Shown one piece after another: positions 43,501 through 50,004 of a stretch of DNA of 64,000 nucleotides. Each line of letters starts with the position of its first letter. Within the stretch, counting starts at the first letter, position 1. Location of the stretch: assembly GCA_018902755.1 (NCBI GenBank), contig JAHIQI010000037.1, forward strand, positions 47,195 to 111,194, given 5' to 3'. The position numbers were made by a program, and so were the translations under genes. The notes under the pieces were generated by a model. The model did no database searches. It worked only from the letters and a program-made list of their open reading frames with translations, and was not told the origin of the DNA. Source of the stretch: Pseudomonadota bacterium (GTDB taxonomy: Bacteria; Desulfobacterota; Desulfarculia; Desulfarculales; Desulfarculaceae).

Positions 43501-43710
43501 GGGGCCGGGGCCGGGGCCCGTATCGCCCTGGGCACCGCGGTGTTCGGCGGCATGCTGGCGGCAACCTTGCTGGGTGTGGTCTTCGTGCCCGGCCTGTTCG
43601 TGCTCTTCGAGCGCATGGGCCTCAAGAAGCCAAAGGCCGATGACGGGCAAGCGGCCCCACCCAAGGAGTTGGCGACCACTGAACCGGCCACGGACGGACA
43701 AGGCCAATAG
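40531..43710 (+). CDS. RND (HAE1/AcrB-type) multidrug efflux pump
   Basis: A 1059-residue protein of the hydrophobe/amphiphile efflux family. It has twelve membrane helices and two large periplasmic loops. The start 'FINRPIFAAVVSIVIVLGG' and 'PNIEPPTVTVTANYPGASA' are AcrB hallmarks. The proton-relay pair Asp409-Asp410 lies in 'IVVDDAIVVVEN', and Lys938 in 'GLATKNAILIVEF' corresponds to AcrB Lys940. It expels drugs or lipophilic metabolites using the proton gradient with the preceding adaptor and outer-membrane duct. No local regulator is adjacent. Confidence 0.95.
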   Translation: MFSRFFINRPIFAAVVSIVIVLGGLLTLVGLPISQYPNIEPPTVTVTANYPGASATVVADTVAQPIEEQVNGVEGMIYMSSNSASDGSYSLTVTFETGTDQDMAQVLVQNRVGIATPKLPEEVRRLGVTTKKKSTNFAMCINLMDTKGLYDDIFLANYATISIKDELARVYGVGDVQVYGAGDYSMRLWLDPQKLKTYSLTTDDIASAIQEQNVQVAAGVIGQRPAPKGQNFQLTVNVLGRLADVSQFEQIILKTGADGRIVRVKDVARVELGAQTYTISSQMNQKPTATIMVYQLPGANLLQISDNCREVLKSLSSSFPQGLEVAVTYDASDVVRASIQEIIETLVIAAILVILTVFVFLQDIRATLIPAITIPVSLIGTFAVMGILGFSINTLTLFGLVLAIGIVVDDAIVVVENCARNIDEHGLSSKEAAIKSMEEISGAVIATTLVLLAVFIPTAFMGGMTGILYKQFALTIATATFFSSINALTMSPALCALLLRPTPEHRNWFWRGFNIFLSWSTNRYEGIVGLVVRKLGVSMIVYVILAGVAFYTMTHTATGFVPVEDQGYAVGTVQLPDGASLQRTQEVVDHVNQIIAATPGVAYNVSFTGLSLLDNTANSNTGASIIVYKSWDARAGKPAESQPDMLMRINYGMMQIQEATAMAFPTPALPGLGLAGGFEYQLQDRGASGSQTLQNMAYELIQDGNGQAGLTGMYTSFRADVPQLFVNVDRIKVKSLGVPLSSVFDTLQAYLGSSYVNDFNKFGRTFQVNMQAEARFRAQAQDISSLQVRNASGDMVPMGTLATIQGTIGPQVLPRFNLYPAATIRGNAAPGYSSGQAIELLKNMSAQKLPSSMGYAWSGITYQEVVAGGSGAVVFVVAVIFVFLVLAAQYESWRLPVPVILAVPLALLGAFVAVQIRSLDNNVYTQIGLVLLVGLATKNAILIVEFARDLHKGGKSIVDAAMEASKLRFRPILMTAFSFILGVLPLVVATGAGAGARIALGTAVFGGMLAATLLGVVFVPGLFVLFERMGLKKPKADDGQAAPPKELATTEPATDGQGQ

Positions 43711-43760
43711 CCCAGGAACGAGCCGACGTCCCAAATGAAGACCAGGGGGAGGGGAAGGCT

Positions 43761-44651
43761 GTGAGCCGTCTTTCCCAGCCTACCGGGGCCTTGGCCTGTC
43801 TTCTGGCCGGGGCCGCCCTCATCAGCTTTTCCGCCGTAATGGTGCGCCTGGTGTCGGTGGGCCCTTCCTCCAGCGCCTTCTACCGCATGCTCATCGGCGG
43901 GGTGGCCTTGGCTGTCTGGTCCCGCCTGCGGGGCAAGTCCCTGTGGGGCGGCTGGGTAGGCTTGGGGTCGGCCTGCTTGGCGGGATTGCTTTTCGCCCTG
44001 GACCTGACCCTGTGGCACAGGGCCATCCTCCTGTTGGGGCCCGGGCTCAGCACCATTTTGGCCAACTTCCAGGTGTTCGTGGTGGCCGGGGTGGGGGTGC
44101 TGGTCTTGGGAGAGAGGCCAGGCTGGCGCTTGGGCGCGGCCATACCCCTGGCCATGTTCGGCTTGTGGCTGCTGGTGGGGGTTCGCTGGCAGGGGCTGGG
44201 GCCGGGTTATCACTATGGCGTGGGCCTGGGGCTGCTGGCCGCTTGCGCCTATGGCTCCTACCTTCTATGCCTGCGCTGGTCGGTGCGCCGGGTGGGCGGC
44301 CTGGACCCCATGTCCAGCGTGGCCCTCATGTCCCTGGTTTGCGCCGGGCTGCTCCTGGCCGAAATGTGGCGCTCCGGCGAATCCTTGATCGTGAACTCGG
44401 CCTGGGACTGGGGCTGGCTGGCCGTCTACGGCCTGGCTTGCCACGCCGGAGGCTGGGTGCTCATCTCCCTGGGGCTCAAGCAGGTGGCCGCCTCCCGGGC
44501 GGGACTGGTGCTGCTTTTACAGCCCACCCTGGCCTTTGGTTGGGACGTGTTGTTCTTCGGCCGTTCCACCACACCTCTGGAGGCGGGTGGAGCCTTGTTG
44601 GCCGTAGCGGCGATCTACCTGGGGGCCACGGGGCGTCCCGCCGCCAAATAG
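43761..44651 (+). CDS. EamA/DMT-family transporter
   Basis: A 296-residue protein with ten membrane helices in two EamA repeats ('FSAVMVRLVSVGPSSSAFYR' in the first; the second begins near 'YGVGLGLLAACAYGSYLLCL'). It probably exports an amino acid or other small metabolite; the substrate cannot be told. The GTG start is preceded by a strong GGGGAGGGGAAGG purine tract. It follows the RND operon after 50 bases and may be read through from it. Confidence 0.85.
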   Translation: MSRLSQPTGALACLLAGAALISFSAVMVRLVSVGPSSSAFYRMLIGGVALAVWSRLRGKSLWGGWVGLGSACLAGLLFALDLTLWHRAILLLGPGLSTILANFQVFVVAGVGVLVLGERPGWRLGAAIPLAMFGLWLLVGVRWQGLGPGYHYGVGLGLLAACAYGSYLLCLRWSVRRVGGLDPMSSVALMSLVCAGLLLAEMWRSGESLIVNSAWDWGWLAVYGLACHAGGWVLISLGLKQVAASRAGLVLLLQPTLAFGWDVLFFGRSTTPLEAGGALLAVAAIYLGATGRPAAK

Positions 44652-44711
44652 GGTACTGCGGCCACCGGCCTTAAAATTTCCGTCTACGCCGTTTCGAGGC
44701 CCGGGCCTGTC

Positions 44712-44879
44712 TCAGCCGTGAAACACCAGGTAAAAGCGACTCAGGCAGTTCCGGCAACGGTACGGGGAGATACCGAAAACGGAAAGGATGCGTTCCCAGG
44801 CATTTCGCCTATGCGGACGCCTGACATCCATTCCGCCACATAGGGGGCAACATCTGCTCCCGATGGAGATTGGCGGCAC
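44712..44879 (-). CDS. 55-residue zinc-ribbon protein
   Basis: A small minus-strand gene ending at 44712. The last 50 codons encode 'RCCPLCGGMDVRRPHRRNAW' and 'ISPYRCRNCLSRFYLVF', i.e. two CxxC knuckles about 30 residues apart with a basic middle: a zinc-ribbon, perhaps nucleic-acid binding. The frame is open to 45284, but that part overlaps the antisense of the cobalamin riboswitch and is not protein-like. I chose the GTG at 44879 because GAGAGG lies six bases upstream. No function is assigned. Confidence 0.6.
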   Translation of the reverse strand: MPPISIGSRCCPLCGGMDVRRPHRRNAWERILSVFGISPYRCRNCLSRFYLVFHG

Positions 44880-45044
44880 AGCGGACCTCTCAAAATATTG
44901 CGAACCTAATGGACGCATTGGTATATACATTTCAGAACGTTGTAAAGGGGATACTCGGTTGCAACATATTTGGTGGCTTAACCCTTCGGATATGCAGGAG
45001 TTTGCCATCGTCCTCGTCCGAGGCGAAGCACGGCGGCAATTTCG

Positions 45045-45073
45045 TTGACACTCCCAGTGGCCTTTGCTACCAG
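45045..45073 (+). promoter_or_regulatory. promoter of the cobalamin riboswitch-cbiA transcript
   Basis: Perfect TTGACA (45045-45050), 17-base spacer, then TACCAG (45068-45073) preceded by an extended -10 TGC. The predicted start near 45081 coincides with the beginning of the riboswitch fold. Confidence 0.55.
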
Positions 45074-45077
45074 TAGG

Positions 45078-45243
45078 AGCAATGGGTGCCCGTAAGGGCC
45101 TAACAGGGAAGACGGTGAGATTCCGTCGCGGTCCCGCCGCTGTAACCGGGGACGAAAGCCGCAAGCAAGCCACTGCCGCGCCGAAGCGTGGCGGGAAGGC
45201 GCGGCCGCTAGGTTGATCCGGAAGCCAGAAGACCTGCCCATGC
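45078..45243 (+). ncRNA. cobalamin (B12) riboswitch
   Basis: The sequence carries the conserved landmarks in order: GGGTGCC near the start, GGGAAGACGGTGAGATTCCG, CCCGCCGCTGTAACC, GACGAAAGCC, GCCACTGCCGCG with GGCGGGAAGGCGCGG, and the B12-box AAGCCAGAAGACCTGCCC at 45222-45239. It precedes the cobyrinate diamide synthase gene on the same strand, so adenosylcobalamin excess should shut the gene off. Confidence 0.93.
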
Positions 45244-45285
45244 ATGCGTGCGTAAGTTGAGCGTGGTGACTCGACTCGTCGCAAC

Positions 45286-45344
45286 CTTAGGGACCAAGTA
45301 AGCTGGGTGCCATCCCTAAGCCTTCATGGGCTTGGGGTTTTTTT
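45286..45344 (+). terminator. riboswitch expression platform: antiterminator and intrinsic terminator
   Basis: Terminator stem TCCCTAAGCC (45313-45322) with GGCTTGGGG (45329-45337), one G-U-type pair, followed by seven T residues up to the base before the ATG. An upstream CTTAGGGA (45286-45293) is exactly complementary to TCCCTAAG (45313-45320), an alternative antiterminator that would open the terminator. Confidence 0.8.
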
Positions 45345-46739
45345 ATGGGAGCACGCGCCTTGGCCAAAACCATCGTAATCGGGGGAACCGGCAGCGGAGT
45401 GGGCAAGACCACGGTCAGCCTGGCGCTCATGGCCGCTCTGCGCCGCAGGGGAATGAAGGTGCAGGCCTTCAAGGTGGGGCCGGATTTCATCGACACGGGG
45501 CACCACGCCCTGGTTACGGGCAGGTCCGCCCACAATCTGGACGGGTGCATGCTGTCTCCCGAGGAGAATCGAGCCATCTTTTCCCGCTACGCCGCCTCGG
45601 CCCAGGTGGCGGTGGTGGAGGGGGTGATGGGCCTCTACGATGGCGCGGATGCGGTGGACGAAACCGGCTCCACCACCCAGATGGCCAAGATTCTGGGTGC
45701 GCCGGTGCTGCTGGTGGCCAACGCCAGCTCCCTGGCCCGCAGCTTCGCGGCGCTCGTAAAGGGCTACACCGACTTTGATCCTGATCTGACTTGGTCCGGA
45801 GTGCTGGCCAACCAGGTGGGAGGCGGGCCCGCCCATGTCCGCATGCTGGCCCAGGCCATGACCCTGGCGCCCAAAACCGGTCTGCTGGGCTGCCTGCGAG
45901 ACCGATCGGAACTAAGCATGCCCGAACGCCATCTGGGGCTGATCACCGCCGAAGAGGGCGGCCTGGGCCAGGCGGAGCGGGACAAGCTCGCCTCCTGGTT
46001 GGAGGAGGCCGTGAACCTTGACCTGCTCTTGGAGAGCTTGCCGGATCTGGGCGGTGACTCCTGGCCACAGGCTGAGCCGTTGCCCGCCCAGAAGGTGCGC
46101 CTGGGGGTGGCCCGGGACCAGGCCTTTTGCTTTTACTACCAGGAAAACCTGCGCCGCCTGGAGCAAGCCGGAGCGGAGCTGGAATTCTTTTCGCCCCTGC
46201 AAGACGCCGCCTTGCCCTCCGGCCTGTCCGGCCTATATCTCGGGGGCGGCTATCCCGAGGTGCATGCGCGCGAACTATCGCGCAACTTTTCCATGAAAAA
46301 ACAAATCGCCGAAATGGGCCGGGCGGGTATGCCCATATACGCCGAATGCGGGGGCATGATGTACCTGGGCCGGGAACTGCGGGACATGGCTGGGGGCACT
46401 TGGCCCATGGCCGGTCTGCTGCCCCTGTCTTTCACCATGCTGCCTCGCCTGAAAGCCCTGGGCTACCGCTGCGTGGTGTTCAACGCCGACACCCCCCTGG
46501 GATCGGTGGGCACCACCGCCAGGGGGCACGAGTTCCATTACTCGGAAGTGTTTTCGCGCGGTCCGGCGCCGGGCCTGCGCGGCGATTGCTATGCCGCCTT
46601 TGGCCAAGGCGGGCCCTTGGACGACACCACGGGCTTTGGCTTGGGCAACACCCTGGCCAGCTATGTGCACCTGCATTTCGGCAGCAATCCGGCCTTGGCC
46701 GAGAACCTGGTGGACGCTTGCCTGCGGTGGAGGGGATGA
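45345..46739 (+). CDS. cbiA: cobyrinate a,c-diamide synthase
   Basis: A 464-residue protein: an ATP-binding N-terminal domain with P-loop GGTGSGVGKTT (13-23), 'FKVGPDFIDTGHHALVTGR' and 'VAVVEGVMGLYDG', and a C-terminal class I glutaminase-like domain with the nucleophile in 'YAECGGMMYLG' (Cys335) and 'GGGYPEVHA'. It amidates the a and c carboxylates of cobyrinate with glutamine as nitrogen donor in the anaerobic B12 pathway. The ATG directly follows the terminator U-tract, so its ribosome-binding site must lie within the terminator stem; a TTG 15 bases later (45360) is an alternative start. Confidence 0.92.
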   Translation: MGARALAKTIVIGGTGSGVGKTTVSLALMAALRRRGMKVQAFKVGPDFIDTGHHALVTGRSAHNLDGCMLSPEENRAIFSRYAASAQVAVVEGVMGLYDGADAVDETGSTTQMAKILGAPVLLVANASSLARSFAALVKGYTDFDPDLTWSGVLANQVGGGPAHVRMLAQAMTLAPKTGLLGCLRDRSELSMPERHLGLITAEEGGLGQAERDKLASWLEEAVNLDLLLESLPDLGGDSWPQAEPLPAQKVRLGVARDQAFCFYYQENLRRLEQAGAELEFFSPLQDAALPSGLSGLYLGGGYPEVHARELSRNFSMKKQIAEMGRAGMPIYAECGGMMYLGRELRDMAGGTWPMAGLLPLSFTMLPRLKALGYRCVVFNADTPLGSVGTTARGHEFHYSEVFSRGPAPGLRGDCYAAFGQGGPLDDTTGFGLGNTLASYVHLHFGSNPALAENLVDACLRWRG

Positions 46740-46753
46740 CTGCGGGAGGCTGG

Positions 46754-46788
46754 AAAAAAACAAGGACCGGCCTATAAGACCGGTCCTT
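46754..46788 (-). terminator. terminator between cbiA and tRNA-Gln
   Basis: Perfect 9-bp arms AAGGACCGG / CCGGTCCTT with a 9-base loop (46762-46788). On the minus strand the stem is followed by G then seven T (46760-46754), ending the tRNA transcript; it may also stop cbiA transcripts on the other strand. Confidence 0.82.
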
Positions 46789-46798
46789 GGGCATTATT

Positions 46799-46872
46799 TG
46801 GCTGGCCCGCCAGGATTCGAACCTGAATAATCAGCTCCAAAGGCTGATGTCCTGCCGTTAGACGACGGGCCA
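46799..46872 (-). tRNA. tRNA-Gln (anticodon TTG)
   Basis: A 74-base cloverleaf on the minus strand with encoded CCA: acceptor TGGCCCG pairs with CGGGCCA, the anticodon stem TCAGC/GCTGA encloses CTTTGGA (anticodon TTG, reading CAA), and the T-arm contains GGTTCGAATCC. It stands alone between cbiA and a CMD-family gene. Confidence 0.95.
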
Positions 46873-46939
46873 AAAAACGCTTTCGATTTTACCAGGTCAG
46901 GCGCGGAGCGCCAGTGTCAGCCTGGACATTTCACCAGGG

Positions 46940-47254
46940 TCAGGCGGCCTCTCCGGCCACTTCGTTGATCCAGCCGATGGCCGCGATGACCGGGGCGAAG
47001 CCGATGCTGGGCAAGGCCAGCACCGCCGCGTGCCGTAGCTCGTCGACCGTGAAGCCATCGCCCAAGGCCCTGCGGGCCTGGCTCTTGATGCCGCCCCGGC
47101 TGCCGGTGGCCACGGCCATGCCCAACTTCACCAGGCGGGCCGAGCGGGCGTCCAGGGGGCCGGCCTCCTTGCAAAGCACGCCCAGCTTTTCAAAAGCTTG
47201 GGCCAACTCGGGAAAGTACTCTTTGAAATCTATATAGGGCTTGGGAAGGCTCAT
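46940..47254 (-). CDS. carboxymuconolactone decarboxylase-like protein
   Basis: A 104-residue all-helical protein of the CMD/AhpD superfamily: 'FPELAQAFEKLGVLCKEAGP', 'LVKLGMAVATGSRGGIKSQA' and 'DELRHAAVLALPSIGF'. The family includes gamma-carboxymuconolactone decarboxylases and peroxidase partners, but the redox CxxC of AhpD is missing (the equivalent place reads GSRGGIKS), so a thiol-redox role is unlikely. It is preceded by a minus-strand tRNA on its downstream side and a ModF-like gene upstream. Confidence 0.78.
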   Translation of the reverse strand: MSLPKPYIDFKEYFPELAQAFEKLGVLCKEAGPLDARSARLVKLGMAVATGSRGGIKSQARRALGDGFTVDELRHAAVLALPSIGFAPVIAAIGWINEVAGEAA

Positions 47255-47323
47255 GGTCTGTCTCCTTGACGAGGGGTGGCCAAAGGCTCTGTCACCCTAT
47301 GTTGTTGGGCCTGGCCCGTCTTG

Positions 47324-48859
47324 TCAAGAACGCGGTTGGGCCTGCCGCCCCAGGTACTGCCGCACCGTGCCCTGGAATACCATGCGCCCCGCCTCCAGCA
47401 GGGCCACGTGGCTCATGTAGGCCATCATCTCCTCGGGGTAGTGGGTCACGCCCACCAGGGTGGTGCCCTGGGCGGCCAAGCGGGCCAGTATGGCGTTCAC
47501 CTCGGCCCGCGCCGGGGAGTCCAGACCGGCCAGGGGCTCGTCCAGCAGCAACAGCCGGGGACCCGTGACCATGGCCCGGGTGATCAGGAGCTTGCGCAAT
47601 TGGCCGTAGGACAGGGTGGTTATGTCCCGCTGGGCCAGATCCATGAGCCCCAGGCGCTCCAGCCAGGCCACGGCCTGGTCGCGTTGCGCCTGGTCCAGAA
47701 AGCCCCGCAGGCCCACGCTGCCGGATATGCCCGAGGCCACGGTCTCCAGGCCGCTTTGGCGGTGGAAGTGCCGGGCCTGCAATCCGGCCGAGACCAGGCC
47801 GATCTCCCGGCGCAGCTTCTGGAGGTTGCGGGGCTTGGTGCTGCCGAACCAGGCCAGGGTGCCGCCGTGCTGGGGGCGCAGCTCTCCGCCCAGAAGGCGC
47901 AGCAGGGTGGTCTTGCCCGCGCCGTTGGGCCCCAGCACCAGCCAGTTTTGACCGGGCAGCACCTCCCAGTCCAAGTCGAAGAGCACCGGCTTGTGCTCCA
48001 GATTGACCTGCTCGGTCCGCACCCGAGCCAGGAACGCGCCCTGGGCCGCCGGGGGCGGCGGAGCGGGGAGGGCGGCCTGGGGCGAGGGGGCCAGGGCCAG
48101 CCCGCCGTGGTCCATGACCTCTTGCAGCGGCCCTTGCAGGGTTATCGCGCCCTGGTCCAGGAGGATGGCATGGCTGGTGCCGGGCACCAGCTCGGCTCCC
48201 CGGTGAGTGGCGTAGACCAGTTGGGTGCCGCCCGCCGCCACCCGGCCCAGCATGGCCAGAAGCCTGCGGCGGGATGCGGAGTCCAGCCCCTCGCAGGGCT
48301 CGTCCAAGAGCAAAAGGCTGGGGCGGCTGGCCAGGGCCCGGGCGATGAGCACCTGCTTGCCCTGGCCCAGGGACAGTGACAGCAAGCGCCGCTTGGCCAG
48401 GTGGCCTATCTCCAGCTTAGCCAGCAGCTCGTCGGCCCTTTGCCATTGCTCGTCGCTGGGCTCGTGGTAGAGCAGGTGCCCGCCGGTTAGCCCGCTGACC
48501 ACCACCTCCCGGCTGGTGAGGTCCCATTCGCGGCGGTGATACTCGTTGAACAGCTCTCCGGATACCAATCCGGTGCGCTCCCGGAAGAGCAGGGGGCTGG
48601 TGGTCACTCGGCCGTCCACGGTGTAGCGGCGGCGGGAGCGGCTGGAAGGCAAGGGCCACAACTCGCCGCGCACCAGGCGCAGGAAGGTGCTCTTGCCCGC
48701 GCCGTTGGAGCCCAGCACCGCCCAATGCTTGCCCGGCTCCAGACGCCAGGTTATCCCGCGCAGCAACAGCTTGCCGCCCGCCTCGAAGTCGACCCTCTCC
48801 AGGTCCACCAAAAATTCAGGAGCCGCCACCGGCGCGGCTTTGTCAGGTTCGTGTTTCAT
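47324..48859 (-). CDS. ModF/PhrA-like protein with two ABC ATPase domains
   Basis: A 511-residue soluble protein with two complete ABC cassettes and no membrane part. The first has Walker A GSNGAGKS, signature LSLGQ and Walker B LLLLDEPCEGLD; the second has GPNGAGKT, LSYGQ and LLLLDEPLAGLD. The layout matches ModF of E. coli, a putative molybdate-linked ATPase. It sits directly beyond the terminator of a molybdenum hydroxylase operon, consistent with but not proof of a link to molybdate or the cofactor. A partner permease is not seen here. Confidence 0.8.
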   Translation of the reverse strand: MKHEPDKAAPVAAPEFLVDLERVDFEAGGKLLLRGITWRLEPGKHWAVLGSNGAGKSTFLRLVRGELWPLPSSRSRRRYTVDGRVTTSPLLFRERTGLVSGELFNEYHRREWDLTSREVVVSGLTGGHLLYHEPSDEQWQRADELLAKLEIGHLAKRRLLSLSLGQGKQVLIARALASRPSLLLLDEPCEGLDSASRRRLLAMLGRVAAGGTQLVYATHRGAELVPGTSHAILLDQGAITLQGPLQEVMDHGGLALAPSPQAALPAPPPPAAQGAFLARVRTEQVNLEHKPVLFDLDWEVLPGQNWLVLGPNGAGKTTLLRLLGGELRPQHGGTLAWFGSTKPRNLQKLRREIGLVSAGLQARHFHRQSGLETVASGISGSVGLRGFLDQAQRDQAVAWLERLGLMDLAQRDITTLSYGQLRKLLITRAMVTGPRLLLLDEPLAGLDSPARAEVNAILARLAAQGTTLVGVTHYPEEMMAYMSHVALLEAGRMVFQGTVRQYLGRQAQPRS

Positions 48860-48950
48860 AGCAAGGGGTATTATCAGACCAGGCCTTTTCGCGCCAGGGG
48901 TTGTCGCCGAGATCGTTCACGCCGGATTCGCCCAGGGCGCGGCCGTTCAT

Positions 48951-48985
48951 GAAAATCCGCCCCGGCCCAAGCAGGACCGGGGCGG
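48951..48985 (-). terminator. intrinsic terminator of the Mo hydroxylase 1 operon
   Basis: Perfect 9-bp arms CCGCCCCGG / CCGGGGCGG (48957-48985) with an 11-base loop. On the minus strand it is followed by ATTTTC. It lies about 20 bases beyond the stop of the gene at 49006. Confidence 0.7.
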
Positions 48986-49005
48986 ATCAATGTTTCAGGT
49001 TCGGG

Positions 49006-50001
49006 CTAGGCTCCCTTGGCGTCCAGGGCGCGCAGCACCTTTTCCGGCGTGGCCGGCAGGTTGGTTATCCAGATGCCCACCGCGTCGTGGATGGCGTTGA
49101 CTATGGCCGGGCCGGGGGTGTTGGCGGTCATCTCACCGATGCCCTTGGCCCCGTAGGGGCCGTTGGTGGAGGGGCATTCGTAGATCACCGACTCCATGTC
49201 CGGCACGTCCATGGTGGTAGGGATGGCGTAGTCACCCAGGTTGTCCGGCTGGAACTCCAGGCTGGGGAAGAAGGGGTGCAGGTTCTCGGACATGGCCGCG
49301 CCCACCCCCATGGTGGCCCCACCGTCGATCTGGCCTTCCAGGTGGGTGGGGTTCATGGCCTTGCCCACGTCGTAGGAGTTGACCAGCCGCAGTATCTCCA
49401 CCTCGCCGGTCTCGGTGTCCACCTCCACCTCGGCGAAGCTTGCCGCCCAGGCCAGGGTGCAGAAGGGATCGCACTCGCAGGTCTCCGGGTCCATGGCCGC
49501 GGGGTCGCGCATGTAGTGGCCCAGGCCCAGGATGAACTTGCGCATGCCGAAGGTGCCCGCGCCGGCCACCTCGCCGATGCTCAGGGACTTGTCCGGGTTG
49601 CCCTTCACCCTGATCTGGCTGTCCACGGCCTCCAACACGTCCTCGGAGCATTCCAGCATCACCGCGGCGATCTCGAAGAGGATGCGCCGGGCGTCCTCGG
49701 CGGCCATCTTGGTGGCCAGGCCGTCCACGTAGGTGACCCGGCTGGCGAAGGTGCCGAAGCTGAGCGGGCAGTTGTCGGTGTCGTCGTTGACCACCTTGAC
49801 CGCCTCGTAGTCGATGCCCAGCACCTCGGCGGTGATCTGGGCCATGATGGTCTTGCAGCCCTGTCCGATGTCGCAGGAGCCTACGGTGACCACGGCGGAG
49901 CCGTCGGGCTGCACCTTGACCATGGCCTGGCTGGAGTCGCCACCGCCGCTCATGCCCGAAGGATAAAATCCCGCGGCTATGCCTTTACCTATCTTTTTCA
50001 T
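49006..50001 (-). CDS. Mo hydroxylase 1, C-terminal half of large subunit (NdhM-like)
   Basis: A 331-residue protein corresponding to the second half of a xanthine dehydrogenase-type molybdenum subunit: 'GSCDIGQGCKTIMAQITAEV' contacts the molybdopterin, and the C-terminal 'GAKGIGEMTANTPGPAIVNA' holds the invariant active-site Glu (GIGE). The usual subunit is one chain of about 750-800 residues; here the first half is the upstream gene 3 bases away. The same split is known for nicotinate dehydrogenase of Eubacterium barkeri (NdhL/NdhM). The substrate is unknown but probably an N-heterocycle, purine or aldehyde. Confidence 0.85.
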   Translation of the reverse strand: MKKIGKGIAAGFYPSGMSGGGDSSQAMVKVQPDGSAVVTVGSCDIGQGCKTIMAQITAEVLGIDYEAVKVVNDDTDNCPLSFGTFASRVTYVDGLATKMAAEDARRILFEIAAVMLECSEDVLEAVDSQIRVKGNPDKSLSIGEVAGAGTFGMRKFILGLGHYMRDPAAMDPETCECDPFCTLAWAASFAEVEVDTETGEVEILRLVNSYDVGKAMNPTHLEGQIDGGATMGVGAAMSENLHPFFPSLEFQPDNLGDYAIPTTMDVPDMESVIYECPSTNGPYGAKGIGEMTANTPGPAIVNAIHDAVGIWITNLPATPEKVLRALDAKGA

Positions 50002-50004
50002 TGG

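Noticed and set aside
44880..45284. Upstream extension of the zinc-ribbon gene
   Set aside because: This part is antisense to the cobalamin riboswitch and has no protein-like features; a GTG with a ribosome-binding site at 44879 explains the gene better.
46799..46872. tRNA-Gln as an integration site for a mobile element
   Set aside because: No integrase gene and no repeated tRNA 3' end is visible nearby.
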